Positions 5,361 to 5,399 of a stretch of 5,399 nucleotides of DNA are shown here, piece after piece. The notes below the pieces were generated by a model that did no database searches, was not told the origin of the DNA, and was given only the letters and a program-made list of their open reading frames with translations. This DNA comes from Lachnospiraceae bacterium (GTDB lineage: Bacteria; Bacillota; Clostridia; Lachnospirales; Lachnospiraceae), in NCBI GenBank assembly GCA_017476305.1, contig JAFVAA010000798.1, positions 1-5,399 of the forward strand. Reading direction: 5' to 3'. Position 1 is the first letter of the stretch; each line of letters opens with the position of its first letter. A program made the position numbers and the translations under genes.

Positions 5361-5376
5361 AGCCCTCGGAGAGCCC
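5351..5376. repeat. Tandem CCCTCGG(G)AGAG repeat near the right edge
   Basis: CCCTCGGGAGAG (5351-5362) is followed immediately by CCCTCGGAGAGCCC (5363-5376), two copies differing by one G. The first copy overlaps stem-loop seven of the array. The window ends 23 bases later without a gene start, so whether structure continues cannot be judged. Confidence 0.5.
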
Positions 5377-5399
5377 ACGGCACTTTGCAGCCAGTATGG

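Noticed and set aside
5052..5378. Minus-strand open frame of 108 codons across the stem-loop array
   Set aside because: The composition is low-complexity and Arg/Ser/Ala-rich, there is no convincing start, and the bases are better explained by the inverted repeats and the HTH-like gene.

Overview
The window looks like part of an integrative mobilizable or conjugative element from a gut-type clostridial Firmicute (Oscillospiraceae or Lachnospiraceae-like). The reasons are strong AGGAGG-type ribosome binding sites before almost every gene, moderate GC in the backbone genes (about 50-57% in sampled lines), and a gene set typical of such elements: a DUF6076-like zinc protein, a CHC2 zinc-finger protein, a P4-type primase-helicase and a small conserved HTH-like protein. 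The host assignment is inference, because no rRNA or housekeeping gene is present.

Left half (1-2337, minus strand): reading from 2337 leftward there are four co-directional genes with short gaps. They are a DUF6076-like protein with a Cys4-type zinc site, a DUF2200 protein, a zinc-ribbon/DUF1801 protein, and the N-terminal part of a sigma-70-like factor cut by the left edge. A good extended -10 promoter (TGGTATAAT on the minus strand) lies just upstream of the first gene. The two middle genes (425-1217) are clearly more AT-rich than their neighbours and look like a small acquired cassette.

Divergent control region (2338-2559): it holds the minus-strand promoter, four copies of a CCTG(T/C)TTTT repeat, and a 46-nt hairpin in the leader of the rightward genes.

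Right half (2560-5144, plus strand): a CHC2 zinc-finger protein overlaps the start of a P4/D5-type SF3 helicase by 26 nt. A possible terminator sits at the helicase stop. A 400-bp noncoding stretch follows, with a 70-nt hairpin, repeated GGAACAGT and CCAAACC motifs and a further hairpin in front of the next ribosome binding site. A 71-codon HTH-like gene comes next. From its last codons (5131) to 5360 the DNA folds on paper into seven consecutive stem-loops with almost no unpaired bases between them.

Working picture: the rightward genes supply zinc-finger and helicase functions for element replication. The two structured noncoding stretches are the best candidates for cis-acting DNA (replication origin, single-strand origin or oriT) or a structured RNA. 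The leftward genes are control functions plus cargo. The stem-loop array at 5131-5360 is the part most worth following up.
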